The translations under genes were made by a program, and so were the position numbers. This document shows, piece after piece, positions 33,775 to 42,450 of a stretch of DNA of 64,000 nucleotides. The stretch's first letter is position 1. Every line of letters starts with the position of its first letter. Where the stretch lies: positions 1 through 64,000 of the forward strand of contig NZ_MUHF01000006.1 of NCBI RefSeq assembly GCF_002217435.1, given 5' to 3'. Under the pieces are notes generated by a model. The model ran no database searches. It saw only the letters and a list, made by a program, of their open reading frames with translations, and had not been told where the DNA came from. The DNA is from Flavobacterium reichenbachii (GTDB lineage: Bacteria; Bacteroidota; Bacteroidia; Flavobacteriales; Flavobacteriaceae).

Positions 33775-34698
33775 TTAAGTTCTAAAAGCCAAAGGCGTTA
33801 TTGAAGTTTGTTTTTTAAAGAAATTAGAAAAATGCGCCAACTCTTCGAAACCCAGAGAATAAGCGATTTCAGAAATATTCCAATCCGTTTGTTTCAAAAG
33901 AATTTTGGCTTCGTTTGTCAAGCGGCTGCTTATTAATTCTGTTGTGGTTTTTCCTGTATTTTCCTTTAAAACTTTATTTAAATGATTTACGTGAACTGAT
34001 AATCTTGTTGCAAAATCTTTGGCAGTTCTTAATTCTAAACGCTGATTTGGGGATTCTATTGGGAATTGTCTTTCCAGTAATTCTGCAAATAAAGAAGAAA
34101 CTCTCGCTGCCGAATTGTGTTTAGAATAAAGCGCGGTAATAGGCTGTAATTTTTGCCCGAAGTGAATTAACTCCGCAACATAATTTCGAATTAAATCATA
34201 TTTGTAGATATAATCAGAATTAATTTCTTTTTGTATTTTATTGAAAATCAATTCAACTTCGAAAACTTCCTCGTCAGAAAGCTGAAAAATAGGATATCCG
34301 TCTGAAGCGAAAATAGGAAGTTCATCCAAATCGATTCCACTTTTGTTTTTGGATAAAAATTCGCTGGTAAAAACACAAAATTGTCCCGACTGGTTGGTGT
34401 CTTGCGGTACATAATTGTACGGAATTTTTGGCGTTGCAAATAAAAGTCCTTGTTTTTCGATTTCGATTATTTTATCAGCATACTCGGCTCTGTTTTTCCC
34501 TCGAATTAAACTTATTTTATAATAAGCTCTTCGATCATACGGCATAATCGATTTTCCTTGAAGACGCTCTAAAAGTTCTTTAATATCAAATACATTAAAA
34601 TGGCCAATTTCTTTTTGAATATCATTTGGTAATAAAGAATTTGGTTCAACTGTTGAGCCTTCGGTTATGTCTTTATAAAAAGAATCTAGAGATTTCAT
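33775..34698 (-). CDS. AraC family transcriptional regulator
   Basis: The 307-aa protein has an N-terminal cupin-like sensory region (about residues 35-200) and a C-terminal AraC domain with two helix-turn-helix units (about 222-305). The second unit reads WNISEIAYSLGFEELAHFSN, with the usual FFKKQTSITPLAFR ending. It is upstream of and co-directional with the SDR genes, which suggests it activates one or both. The ligand is unknown. Confidence 0.9.
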   Translation of the reverse strand: MKSLDSFYKDITEGSTVEPNSLLPNDIQKEIGHFNVFDIKELLERLQGKSIMPYDRRAYYKISLIRGKNRAEYADKIIEIEKQGLLFATPKIPYNYVPQDTNQSGQFCVFTSEFLSKNKSGIDLDELPIFASDGYPIFQLSDEEVFEVELIFNKIQKEINSDYIYKYDLIRNYVAELIHFGQKLQPITALYSKHNSAARVSSLFAELLERQFPIESPNQRLELRTAKDFATRLSVHVNHLNKVLKENTGKTTTELISSRLTNEAKILLKQTDWNISEIAYSLGFEELAHFSNFFKKQTSITPLAFRT

Positions 34699-34904
34699 AT
34701 GTAGTGAATTGTAAAATTCAAATATACGAAAATATATAATAAGGTTTTTTTAGTTGAGGTTTCAAGTTTTAGGCTGCTGAACTTTGTGGTGATTGAATCG
34801 TAAAGGGCGCAAGGTTTTGTATTAAATTGCGCTTAGCAATCGCAAAGTTCGCAAAGCTGGTGTAATACAAAGGTTTGAGAAGTTTGCGTTTATTGCGGTT
34901 AAAC

Positions 34905-35468
34905 TTAAAACAAGCTTCCCTGCACAAATTCAGGCTGTGTATTTCCATTAAAAGAAAAGGTATCAATAACAAAAAACTGTTTTTTTACGGGATCAAGTTC
35001 TCTTAAAACTATTTCTTTGCACAAAAAATCAATCTCAATTGTAGTAAAAAGCTGTGCTGCAATTTTTAGATTCTCTGGAATTAATTTTCTGCCAATAGAC
35101 ATATGAGGATCGTCACTTTTTTTCAGCTTCAAGGATTTTAAAGTCTCTTGAATTTTTTTCATAATCGGTTTTAATTTGTTTTTTGATTCTTCATTTGGTG
35201 CAATAAAGAAAGCGCCGGCATTTTCATAAGAACCAAAATGATCTAAATGAACCGAAAATGGAGTAAAAGTATCTGCAGTCTTAAATAATTTTTCTTTGTA
35301 TTGATTTATTTGGGATTCATCAATGGTAAATTCGCAGATCGTTATATGCGCTGTAGAATTACAGCTGTTATACCAGTCTATTTTGCTTTTTAGGTAATCT
35401 TTCATCGTTTTGACAGAGTCCATAACCTCTTGCGAAGGATAAACAGCGACAGAGAATTTCTTTTCCAT
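34905..35468 (-). CDS. 2'-5' RNA ligase / cyclic phosphodiesterase family protein
   Basis: The 187-aa protein carries both HxTx-type motifs of the 2H phosphoesterase superfamily: HITICEF (about residues 41-47) and PHMSIGRKL (about 123-131). The two His residues are the catalytic pair. Family members act on 2',3'-cyclic or 2'-5' linked nucleotides. It is followed by a 200-bp gap (34699-34904) of repeat-like sequence containing several CGCAAAG phrases, and preceded by a small receiver-like gene 30 bp away. Confidence 0.82.
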   Translation of the reverse strand: MEKKFSVAVYPSQEVMDSVKTMKDYLKSKIDWYNSCNSTAHITICEFTIDESQINQYKEKLFKTADTFTPFSVHLDHFGSYENAGAFFIAPNEESKNKLKPIMKKIQETLKSLKLKKSDDPHMSIGRKLIPENLKIAAQLFTTIEIDFLCKEIVLRELDPVKKQFFVIDTFSFNGNTQPEFVQGSLF

Positions 35469-35498
35469 TTATGATTTAATTTAAGCAGATTTACGGTT

Positions 35499-35813
35499 TT
35501 ATAACTTTCCTCTCAAATGTAAGCGATGCAGGATTTCAGATCTTAACAAACCGCTTCCGCCGCCAAAATGCTCAATTACTTCAACTTCGGGCTGTTGTTT
35601 TAGGCAGAAAGAAGTAAACTCTTTTTCAACATGATCTTCGATAGCAGAACTTAATAAAACGATGTCTATTTTATTTTTTGTAAAATAATCTTGAGCTGTT
35701 TTTTCATCATTAAAGCTTACAGCATTCCAATCGTCGTAAGCATTTACAAGTCTGGTTAAGACCGCTAATATTGGTTCGTTTTTCCCGAGTATTAAAAATT
35801 CATATGTTTTCAT
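35499..35813 (-). CDS. Degenerate receiver-like protein, hypothetical
   Basis: The 104-aa protein (start MKTYEFLILGKNEPIL at 35813; the frame is open to 35834 with a weaker upstream ATG) has the strand-helix rhythm of a receiver domain. It lacks the acidic pocket and shows IVLLSS where a phosphoacceptor would be. It may be a pseudo-receiver or an unrelated Rossmann-like protein. It is probably co-transcribed with the 2H-family gene. Confidence 0.55.
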   Translation of the reverse strand: MKTYEFLILGKNEPILAVLTRLVNAYDDWNAVSFNDEKTAQDYFTKNKIDIVLLSSAIEDHVEKEFTSFCLKQQPEVEVIEHFGGGSGLLRSEILHRLHLRGKL

Positions 35814-36089
35814 AATAAGTACTTTAGAATACAAATTTATTTTTTTAAAAATAATTCAGACTTAATCTAGGACAAGAAAAAGATTTTTTTTGAACCAGCA
35901 ATTTTTTAAAGAATTAAAACGACATTTTATTCTTCATTTTCTGTTTTTAAAAAAATATATCAACTTCTTTTGCTTTTTAAATATCTGCAAAACAGATGTA
36001 TATGTTGTTTTAGCGTTAAGAAATTGAAAATATTTTACCCGAATGTGGAAAACCGTAAGGTATTGCTAAATGTACGCTATAGATTTGTG

Positions 36090-36156
36090 GTTATAGAAAC
36101 CTAGTTATGATTTTTTTTTTACCTATTTAGTTTTAAATAATTGGTTTCTATGTAAC
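36090..36156. repeat. Degenerate relative of the CATAGAAAC inverted-repeat element
   Basis: GTTATAGAAACC and GGTTTCTATGTAAC form an inverted repeat with an AT-rich centre. It is shorter and more diverged than the copies at 5409, 22782 and 32482. The gap 35835-36378 otherwise contains two hairpins listed separately and no gene. Confidence 0.5.
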
Positions 36157-36239
36157 TGTTTTTGGAGAAACAAGTTTAAAAAAGAAAGATTTGACATATT
36201 CATTTGATCGTGGGTAAACTTTGTATAATTTGCAACCAA

Positions 36240-36312
36240 TACAAAAAGTTTTGATTTTTCTATAGGTTTTTAGATGCAGCTTTCAGCCGGTGTCTAAAAA
36301 CCTTTTTTTATT
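36240..36312 (+). ncRNA. Candidate short transcript ending in a strong terminator
   Basis: No plus-strand gene precedes it, yet there is a perfect 11-bp stem (AGGTTTTTAGA 36264-36274, TCTAAAAACCT 36293-36303) followed by a T run, an intrinsic terminator in plus orientation. Upstream are TTTG (about 36189) and TATAATTTG (36220-36228), a near match to the Bacteroidota promoter with a -7 spacer one nt too long. A small RNA of about 70-75 nt is possible. Confidence 0.35.
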
Positions 36313-36318
36313 AAAAAA

Positions 36319-36355
36319 AAATGTTCCTCCAGAATTAAAACTCCGAAGAAACATT
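36319..36355 (-). terminator. Terminator of the first esterase gene
   Basis: On the minus strand an imperfect stem (ATGTTTCTTCGGAG with CTGGAGGAACAT) is followed by a run of nine T. It lies 24 bp after the stop. Confidence 0.7.
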
Positions 36356-36378
36356 ATAAGTGTTTATACAGATTTTTA

Positions 36379-37320
36379 TTAGAGAAAATTTTTTGCTTTG
36401 AGCCAATCTTCACATTGTTTTGTCCAGAATTTACTAGTGTCTTTTACTCCTAAACCAAAACCGTGTCCGCCATTTTCGTATAAATGTAATTCTGCGGCAA
36501 TTCCGTTTTTCTTCAGTGCTAAGTAATAATTTATACTATTTTCTGGTAAAACGGCATTGTCGTCGGTTGCGTGAACTAAAAATGCTGGCGGCGTTTGTGC
36601 TGTAACTTTTTTCTCGTTTGAAAAAGAATCAAGTAATTCTTGCGACGGATTATTACCCAGCAGACTAATTTGCGATCCTTTATGAGTAATGTCGTTTTGC
36701 ATGGAGATTACGGGATAAATAAGCAGAGAGAAATCGGGACGAGCGCTTATTTTGGAATCTGAATTATAAATTTTATCATTGTAATGTGTGGATAGGGTAG
36801 AAGCTAAATGTCCGCCGGCAGAAAATCCCATAATGCCAATTTTACTAACGTCAAGATTCCATTTTGCAGCATTGCTTCTCACATATCGAACTGCTTCTTG
36901 TGCGTCTTGAAGCGGACCAATATTTTTGTTTTTCATTATCAAATCATTTGGCAGGCGATATTTTAAAACAAAAGCAGTAATTCCTAAACTATTAAGCCAC
37001 AAAGCAACTTTTGTCCCTTCTTTATCAATTGCTAAATGAGTATATCCTCCTCCCGGAAGAATAATTACAGCAGTTTGATTGGGTTTTATTTCTTTTGGAA
37101 GAAAGATACTTAAGGTCGGAATCGAAACCTGACTTGTGCTTTGCACCTTTCCATCGGCACTATTTTCTTTTTCTTTATAATCTACGGCTTTAATTTCGTC
37201 TGGAATCGTTTTCCATAAAGGTATTATTTGATTCTGTGCTTGAAATTTAGTTGTTATAAATAAGACTATAGCCAAACTTATCAGAAAAGTTTTAGAATGA
37301 TTTTGATGATTTTTTTTCAA
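36379..37320 (-). CDS. Secreted alpha/beta-hydrolase, acetylesterase-like
   Basis: The 313-aa protein has a signal peptide (about residues 1-28) and a BD-FAE/esterase alpha/beta-hydrolase fold. The oxyanion motif PGGGY, the nucleophile elbow GFSAGG, the acid in HATDD and the His in NGGHGFG are all visible. Such enzymes remove acetyl or other acyl groups from plant polysaccharides. It is divergent from the uronate transporter operon, so it could de-acetylate pectin or xylan; the position makes pectin likelier. The 378-bp gap to the transporter holds the LacI-type promoter. Confidence 0.85.
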   Translation of the reverse strand: MKKNHQNHSKTFLISLAIVLFITTKFQAQNQIIPLWKTIPDEIKAVDYKEKENSADGKVQSTSQVSIPTLSIFLPKEIKPNQTAVIILPGGGYTHLAIDKEGTKVALWLNSLGITAFVLKYRLPNDLIMKNKNIGPLQDAQEAVRYVRSNAAKWNLDVSKIGIMGFSAGGHLASTLSTHYNDKIYNSDSKISARPDFSLLIYPVISMQNDITHKGSQISLLGNNPSQELLDSFSNEKKVTAQTPPAFLVHATDDNAVLPENSINYYLALKKNGIAAELHLYENGGHGFGLGVKDTSKFWTKQCEDWLKAKNFL

Positions 37321-37591
37321 TTTTTAGAATTTAAGATGATTATAAATGTTAAAAACACACTTTATGTTGTATTATTGATAATGTAACAAATTAAAATCTC
37401 GTATTTTTTAGGGAATAAAACGTTCAATTGAAGCCTTTATTTTACTGGCTTTGTGTAGTTTTTCTATATAAAAAATTAGATCTTTACGAAATTGTACTTT
37501 AACAAATATATTATTTAATGTGTAATTTTGTGTTATATTTTTTAAATGATATGTTTATTTTGCATGATAAAATAATTTTTAATACAATTTA

Positions 37592-37636
37592 TTTGGAATA
37601 TACAGATTAAAAACTATATTTGTGCAATCGATTACA
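37592..37636 (+). promoter_or_regulatory. Promoter and LacI operator for the uronate transporter genes
   Basis: TTTG (37592-37595), 19 nt, TATATTTG (37615-37622), a textbook Bacteroidota promoter, is followed with no gap by the palindrome TGCAATCGATTACA (37623-37636). The same operator form recurs at 40761, 50084 and 50248. The rest of 37321-37591 is AT-rich with no gene. Confidence 0.85.
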
Positions 37637-37743
37637 TTATTTCGTTTTTTAACTGTTAATCTATTGATTTTAATATTTTAAACAGGTTAAAATTATTAAT
37701 GAAATCCCCGCAAAAATTACAAAATTATAATACCAAACTTACT

Positions 37744-39336
37744 ATGAACCACACCGATGCTGCTACTAGCCAAAACACTAAATCTACAGGAAAATACCGT
37801 TGGAGTATATGTGCACTATTGTTTTTTGCAACCACAATTAATTATTTAGATCGTCAGGTTCTTTCGTTGACTTGGAAAGATTCTATTGCTCCGGAATTTC
37901 ACTGGACAAATAGTGATTATGGAGATATAACTGCTTTATTTTCGATATTTTACGCTGTTTCATTGTTGTTTGCTGGTCGATTTGTAGATTGGTTAGATAC
38001 TAAAAAAGGATTTCTTTGGGCAATCGGAATTTGGTCAATAGGAGCTTGTCTTCATGCTTTTTGCGGTATTGCTACTTCTGGAATAATTACAGGAGATTGG
38101 TTTGTAGGCTTTCATGGGGCAAAAGAAATTATAAGCACCGTTCAGGATACTGCCTTGGTGATTAATGTGAGTGTTACTTTATTCATTTTTGCACGTTTTG
38201 TTCTGGCTGTTGGAGAAGCAGGAAACTTTCCTGCTGCTATTAAAACTACGGCAGAATATTTTCCAAAAAAAGACAGAGCTTTTGCAACTAGTATTTTTAA
38301 TGCTGGTGCAACTGTCGGGGCTTTGGCGGCACCAGTTACAATTCCTTTTATCGCTAAAGCTTTTGGCTGGGAAATGGCTTTTATTATCATTGGAGCTTTA
38401 GGATTTATTTGGATGGGTTTCTGGATATTTATGTATGATAAACCAGAAAATCATAAAAATGTATCTGCTGAAGAATTGGCTTATATTCAACAAGATGATA
38501 TTGCAGACAGTAAATTAGTAGGTTTCGTTCCTGAAACTAGTACAAAAGTATCTTTTAAAGACTGCTTTAAATATAAACAGACATGGGCTTTTGCATTTGG
38601 TAAATTTATGACTGACGGCGTTTGGTGGTTCTTTTTATTCTGGACTCCGGCTTATTTAAGTTCAGTTTACGGAATGGATTCTGCTCAGGCAGCTTGGCCA
38701 TTGTTTGTTCTTTATGCTATTACGCTGCTGTCAATTATCGGAGGGTGGCTGCCGACTTATTTTGTAGAAAAAAAAGGTATGAATCCGTATGAAGGAAGGA
38801 TGAGAGCGATGCTGATTTTTGCCTTTTTTCCTTTATTAGCATTAGCTGCTCAGCCTTTAGGTTATATTAGTTATTGGGTGCCGGTTATCATTATCGGAAT
38901 CGCAGGTGCAGCACATCAGTCGTGGTCAGCAAATATTTTTACTACAGTTGGAGATATGTTTCCAAAGAAAGCAATCGCAACGATTACTGGTATCGGAGGA
39001 TTAGCAGGAGGAATTGGTTCGACAATTATAAACAAAGGCTCTGGCGTATTATTTGATTTTACACAAAGAAATTGGAGTACTATAAATGGTCAGCCATTGT
39101 TAGAAAAATATCCACAACTTCAAAATGCAGTAACAGAAAAGGCTTTTCTGGCTGAAAGGGGAGTAGGGAATTTAGAAGAGTTTTTAAAGTCACTTACAAG
39201 TGCAGGACAAAATGTTGTAAATGGAATAAACACTGGATATATGATTATTTTTTCTATCTGTGCAGTTTGCTATTTAATAGGCTGGCTGGTAATGAAATCA
39301 TTGGTTCCAAAATATAGCCCAATTAAAGATCTTTAA
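37744..39336 (+). CDS. exuT: MFS hexuronate transporter, ExuT-like, long form
   Basis: About 530 aa, with 12 predicted helices. The start at 37744 (MNHTDAATSQ) is preferred because the neighbouring paralogue begins similarly; an ATG 45 bp earlier is also in frame. The ExuT signatures YRWxICAL-type, TTINYLDRQVLS and EAGNFPAAIKTTAE are present. Relative to the paralogue it has about 38 extra residues before TM4 (GIITGDWFVGFHGAKEI region) and about 48 before the last helix. It should take up galacturonate or glucuronate with protons. It is the first gene of the catabolic arm. Confidence 0.9.
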   Translation: MNHTDAATSQNTKSTGKYRWSICALLFFATTINYLDRQVLSLTWKDSIAPEFHWTNSDYGDITALFSIFYAVSLLFAGRFVDWLDTKKGFLWAIGIWSIGACLHAFCGIATSGIITGDWFVGFHGAKEIISTVQDTALVINVSVTLFIFARFVLAVGEAGNFPAAIKTTAEYFPKKDRAFATSIFNAGATVGALAAPVTIPFIAKAFGWEMAFIIIGALGFIWMGFWIFMYDKPENHKNVSAEELAYIQQDDIADSKLVGFVPETSTKVSFKDCFKYKQTWAFAFGKFMTDGVWWFFLFWTPAYLSSVYGMDSAQAAWPLFVLYAITLLSIIGGWLPTYFVEKKGMNPYEGRMRAMLIFAFFPLLALAAQPLGYISYWVPVIIIGIAGAAHQSWSANIFTTVGDMFPKKAIATITGIGGLAGGIGSTIINKGSGVLFDFTQRNWSTINGQPLLEKYPQLQNAVTEKAFLAERGVGNLEEFLKSLTSAGQNVVNGINTGYMIIFSICAVCYLIGWLVMKSLVPKYSPIKDL

Positions 39337-39382
39337 GAGATTTATATAAACTAACTAACCACAAACCAACCAAATTTAAGCT

Positions 39383-40699
39383 ATGAACCAAGCAAATGCA
39401 GTAATTGGAAAATACCGCTGGACCATTTGCAGTTTAGTTTTTTTTGCTACAACTGTCAATTATCTGGATAGAAATGTAATAAGTTACCTTAGGCCTTTTT
39501 TAGCCGAAGCCTTTCACTGGACACCAGAACAGGAAGTAATAGATTATTCAAATATAGAATTAGCATTTAAAATCGCCTACGCAATCGGAATGTTGTTTGC
39601 CGGTGGATTCATAGATAAACTAGGAACAAAATTAGGTTATGCTATTGCAACAGGATTGTGGAGTTTAGCAGCAATAGGGCATGCGTTTGCAACCGGAACA
39701 GGAGGTTTTTTAATTGCACGTGTATTTTTAGGAATCACTGAAGCAGGAAACTTTCCGGCAGCGATTAAAGCCACAGCAGAATGGTTTCCGCAGAAAGAAA
39801 GAGCTTTAGCAACAGGAATATTCAATTCGGGCAGTAATATCGGGGCGATTATAGTGCCGCTTACCGTTCCTTTTATTGCAGAACATTATGGCTGGCAATG
39901 GGCTTTTATCTTAACAGGAATAGTTGGCTTTTTCTGGCTCGCGCTTTGGTTTTTATTGTATGAAGTGCCTCAAAAACAAAAACGTCTTTCTCAGGCAGAA
40001 TTAGAATATATTACATCAGATCCGATAACAATACAGGAAGCAGAAGATACAGAAAAAGTTTCGTGGTTAAAATTGTTGTCATTTCGTCAAACCTGGGCAT
40101 TTGCAATCGGGAAATTATTGACCGATCCAGTTTGGTGGTTTTATTTATTCTGGCTGCCCGATTTTTTAATGAAACAATACAAGCTTTCAGCTACAGAAAT
40201 TATCTGGCCTTGTGCTCTGGTATACATGATAGGAAGTGTGGGAAGTATTGGCGGAGGATGGCTTCCGTTAAAATTAATTAATAATAACTGGCCGGCTTAT
40301 AAAGCTAGAAAAACAAGTATGCTGTTGTATGCATTTGCGGTTCTTCCAGTTCTGTTTTCGCAATATTTAGGCGCTATAAATATGTGGTTTGCGATTTTGG
40401 TAATAGGATTAGCGGTTTCGGCACATCAGGCATGGAGCGCTAATATTTTTACAACGGTGTCAGACATGTTTCCAAAAAAGACCACAGCTTCTGTAACAGG
40501 AATCGGAGGTATGTTTGGTGCTTTTGGCGGTATTTTATTGACACTTGTAGTTCAGAAAAATATGTTTGTGTATTATACCAAACTAGGTAAAATAGAAACG
40601 GGTTATTTTATAATGTTTTGTATTTGCGGTGCATCATATTTAGCTGCGTGGTTAATAATGCATTTATTAGTTCCGAAAATGAAAAAGGTAGAATTATAA
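39383..40699 (+). CDS. exuT: MFS hexuronate transporter, ExuT-like, short form
   Basis: The 438-aa protein has 12 predicted helices and the same signatures as the gene before it (TTVNYLDRNVIS, EAGNFPAAIKATAEWFP, AHQAWSANIFTTVSDMFPKKT). It is near the length of E. coli ExuT. It lies 46 bp downstream of the long form, so they are likely co-transcribed. The two may differ in substrate, for example saturated versus unsaturated uronates; this is inference. The kduI promoter follows it. Confidence 0.9.
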   Translation: MNQANAVIGKYRWTICSLVFFATTVNYLDRNVISYLRPFLAEAFHWTPEQEVIDYSNIELAFKIAYAIGMLFAGGFIDKLGTKLGYAIATGLWSLAAIGHAFATGTGGFLIARVFLGITEAGNFPAAIKATAEWFPQKERALATGIFNSGSNIGAIIVPLTVPFIAEHYGWQWAFILTGIVGFFWLALWFLLYEVPQKQKRLSQAELEYITSDPITIQEAEDTEKVSWLKLLSFRQTWAFAIGKLLTDPVWWFYLFWLPDFLMKQYKLSATEIIWPCALVYMIGSVGSIGGGWLPLKLINNNWPAYKARKTSMLLYAFAVLPVLFSQYLGAINMWFAILVIGLAVSAHQAWSANIFTTVSDMFPKKTTASVTGIGGMFGAFGGILLTLVVQKNMFVYYTKLGKIETGYFIMFCICGASYLAAWLIMHLLVPKMKKVEL

Positions 40700-40752
40700 T
40701 TTAAAATTGAAATAAATTTTAGTTTGAATTATGGTTTTTAAATATAAAAATA

Positions 40753-40774
40753 TAATTTTGTGCAATCGATTACA
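40753..40774 (+). promoter_or_regulatory. Promoter and LacI operator for kduI
   Basis: A -7 box TAATTTTG (40753-40760) is followed directly by TGCAATCGATTACA (40761-40774), 14 bp before the kduI start. The -33 element is weak; a TTTG occurs at 40723 with 26-nt spacing and a TATG nearer the right place. Confidence 0.8.
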
Positions 40775-40788
40775 TTAAATTAAAAATT

Positions 40789-41628
40789 ATGACAAAATAT
40801 AGTTCAAGATACGCGTCAAGCCCTGAAGCAGTTAAAAAATATGATACTCAAGAATTGAGAAATGAATTCTTAATTGATGATCTAATGCAGCAGGACGAAA
40901 TTGTATTGGTTTATTCTCATTACGACAGATATATTGCAGGATCTGCAGTTCCTGTAAAAGGTGATTTAACGTTAGAAACTATTGATCCGCTAAAAGCGCC
41001 TTATTTTTTAGAGCGAAGAGAAATTGGAATTATAAATGTTGGAGGAAGCGGTTCTGTTTTAGTTGAAGGAAAATCTTATGAGCTTGGATTTAAAGATGCT
41101 TTATACATCGGAAGCGGTAATAAAGAAGTAATTTTTAAAAGTACTGATGCTAATAATCCAGCTAAGTTTTATATTAATTCTGCACCAGCTCATACAACTT
41201 ATCCAACGGTAAAAGTGAGTTTGGCAGAAGCAAATAAATTAGAATTGGGTACAATGGAAACGGCTAATCATCGTACGGTAAACCAAATGATTATTGGAAG
41301 TGTTGTAACAACCTGCCAATTGCAGATGGGAATGACAGAATTGCGTCCGGGAAGTGTTTGGAATACCATGCCGGCACATGTTCACGATCGCAGAATGGAA
41401 GTTTATTTCTATTTAGACATTCCGGAAAATCAGGCAGTTTGCCATTTTATGGGACAACCGCAAGAGACAAGACACATCTGGATGAACAATCATCAGGCAG
41501 TGATTTCTCCGCCATGGTCTATTCACTCTGGTTCAGGAACTAGTAATTATACTTTTATCTGGGGAATGGCGGGTGAAAATTTAGATTACGGAGATATGGA
41601 TGTTTGTAAAATCACAGATTTAAGATAA
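40789..41628 (+). CDS. kduI: 5-dehydro-4-deoxy-D-glucuronate isomerase
   Basis: The 279-aa protein matches KduI across its length. The zinc site is in MPAHVHDRRMEVYFYLD (His-x-His and Glu), and a second His is in ISPPWSIHSGSGTSNY. It isomerises 4-deoxy-L-threo-5-hexosulose uronate, released from unsaturated oligogalacturonides, to 2,5-diketo-3-deoxygluconate. It is the first gene of the run kduI-kduD-uxaC-kdgK-kdgA, with the operator at 40761-40774 just upstream. Confidence 0.96.
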   Translation: MTKYSSRYASSPEAVKKYDTQELRNEFLIDDLMQQDEIVLVYSHYDRYIAGSAVPVKGDLTLETIDPLKAPYFLERREIGIINVGGSGSVLVEGKSYELGFKDALYIGSGNKEVIFKSTDANNPAKFYINSAPAHTTYPTVKVSLAEANKLELGTMETANHRTVNQMIIGSVVTTCQLQMGMTELRPGSVWNTMPAHVHDRRMEVYFYLDIPENQAVCHFMGQPQETRHIWMNNHQAVISPPWSIHSGSGTSNYTFIWGMAGENLDYGDMDVCKITDLR

Positions 41629-41633
41629 GAATC

Positions 41634-42425
41634 ATGACAAACTTATTTGATATAAAAGGAAAAGTTGCTCTTATTACAGGAAGTACACACGGACTGGGAA
41701 TGGCAATGGCAAAAGGATTAGGTCAGGCTGGAGCAACAATTGTGGTGAATGGAAATTCTTCTCAGCAAAAAATTGATGATGCTGTGGCAGCGCTTAAAAG
41801 CGAAGGAATTAATGCAGTGGGTTACAGATTTAATGTAACGGAAGAAAAAGAAGTTATAGAAGCGGTTCAGAAAATTGAAAGTGAAGTTGGACCAATCGAT
41901 ATATTGATTAACAATGCTGGAATCATCAAACGAATTCCGCTTCTGGAAATGGAAGTTGCAGATTTTAGAGAAGTAATTGATATTGATTTAGTAAGTCCGT
42001 TTATTGTTTCTAAGCATGTTGCTAGAGGAATGATAGAAAGAAGACAAGGAAAAATCATCAATATCTGTTCTATGATGAGCGAATTGGGACGTAATACAGT
42101 TTCTGCATATGCTGCCGCAAAAGGAGGTCTAAAGATGCTGACTAAAAATATGGCGACAGAATGGGCAAAATACAATGTACAAATCAACGGAATTGGTCCT
42201 GGTTATTTTGCTACTGAACAGACAAAACCTATCCGCGTAGACGGACATCCGTTTAACGATTTCATTATCAGCAGAACACCGGCAGCCAAATGGGGAGATC
42301 CAAGTGATTTAGCCGGAGCAGCAATATTTTTATCTTCCAAAGCTAGTGATTTTGTAAACGGTCACATTTTATATGTTGATGGCGGTATCCTGGCAACTAT
42401 TGGAAAACCATCAAACGAAGAATAA
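41634..42425 (+). CDS. kduD: 2-dehydro-3-deoxy-D-gluconate 5-dehydrogenase
   Basis: The 263-aa SDR has the cofactor motif GSTHGLG (residues 16-22), NNAG (INNAGIIKRIP) and catalytic YAAAKGG (Tyr-x-x-x-Lys), with the KduD-like tail YFATEQTKPIRVD. It reduces 2,5-diketo-3-deoxygluconate to KDG. It starts 5 bp after kduI, confirming the pathway pairing. Confidence 0.94.
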   Translation: MTNLFDIKGKVALITGSTHGLGMAMAKGLGQAGATIVVNGNSSQQKIDDAVAALKSEGINAVGYRFNVTEEKEVIEAVQKIESEVGPIDILINNAGIIKRIPLLEMEVADFREVIDIDLVSPFIVSKHVARGMIERRQGKIINICSMMSELGRNTVSAYAAAKGGLKMLTKNMATEWAKYNVQINGIGPGYFATEQTKPIRVDGHPFNDFIISRTPAAKWGDPSDLAGAAIFLSSKASDFVNGHILYVDGGILATIGKPSNEE

Positions 42426-42450
42426 TTTTTCAAATTAGATTTAAAAAGAC

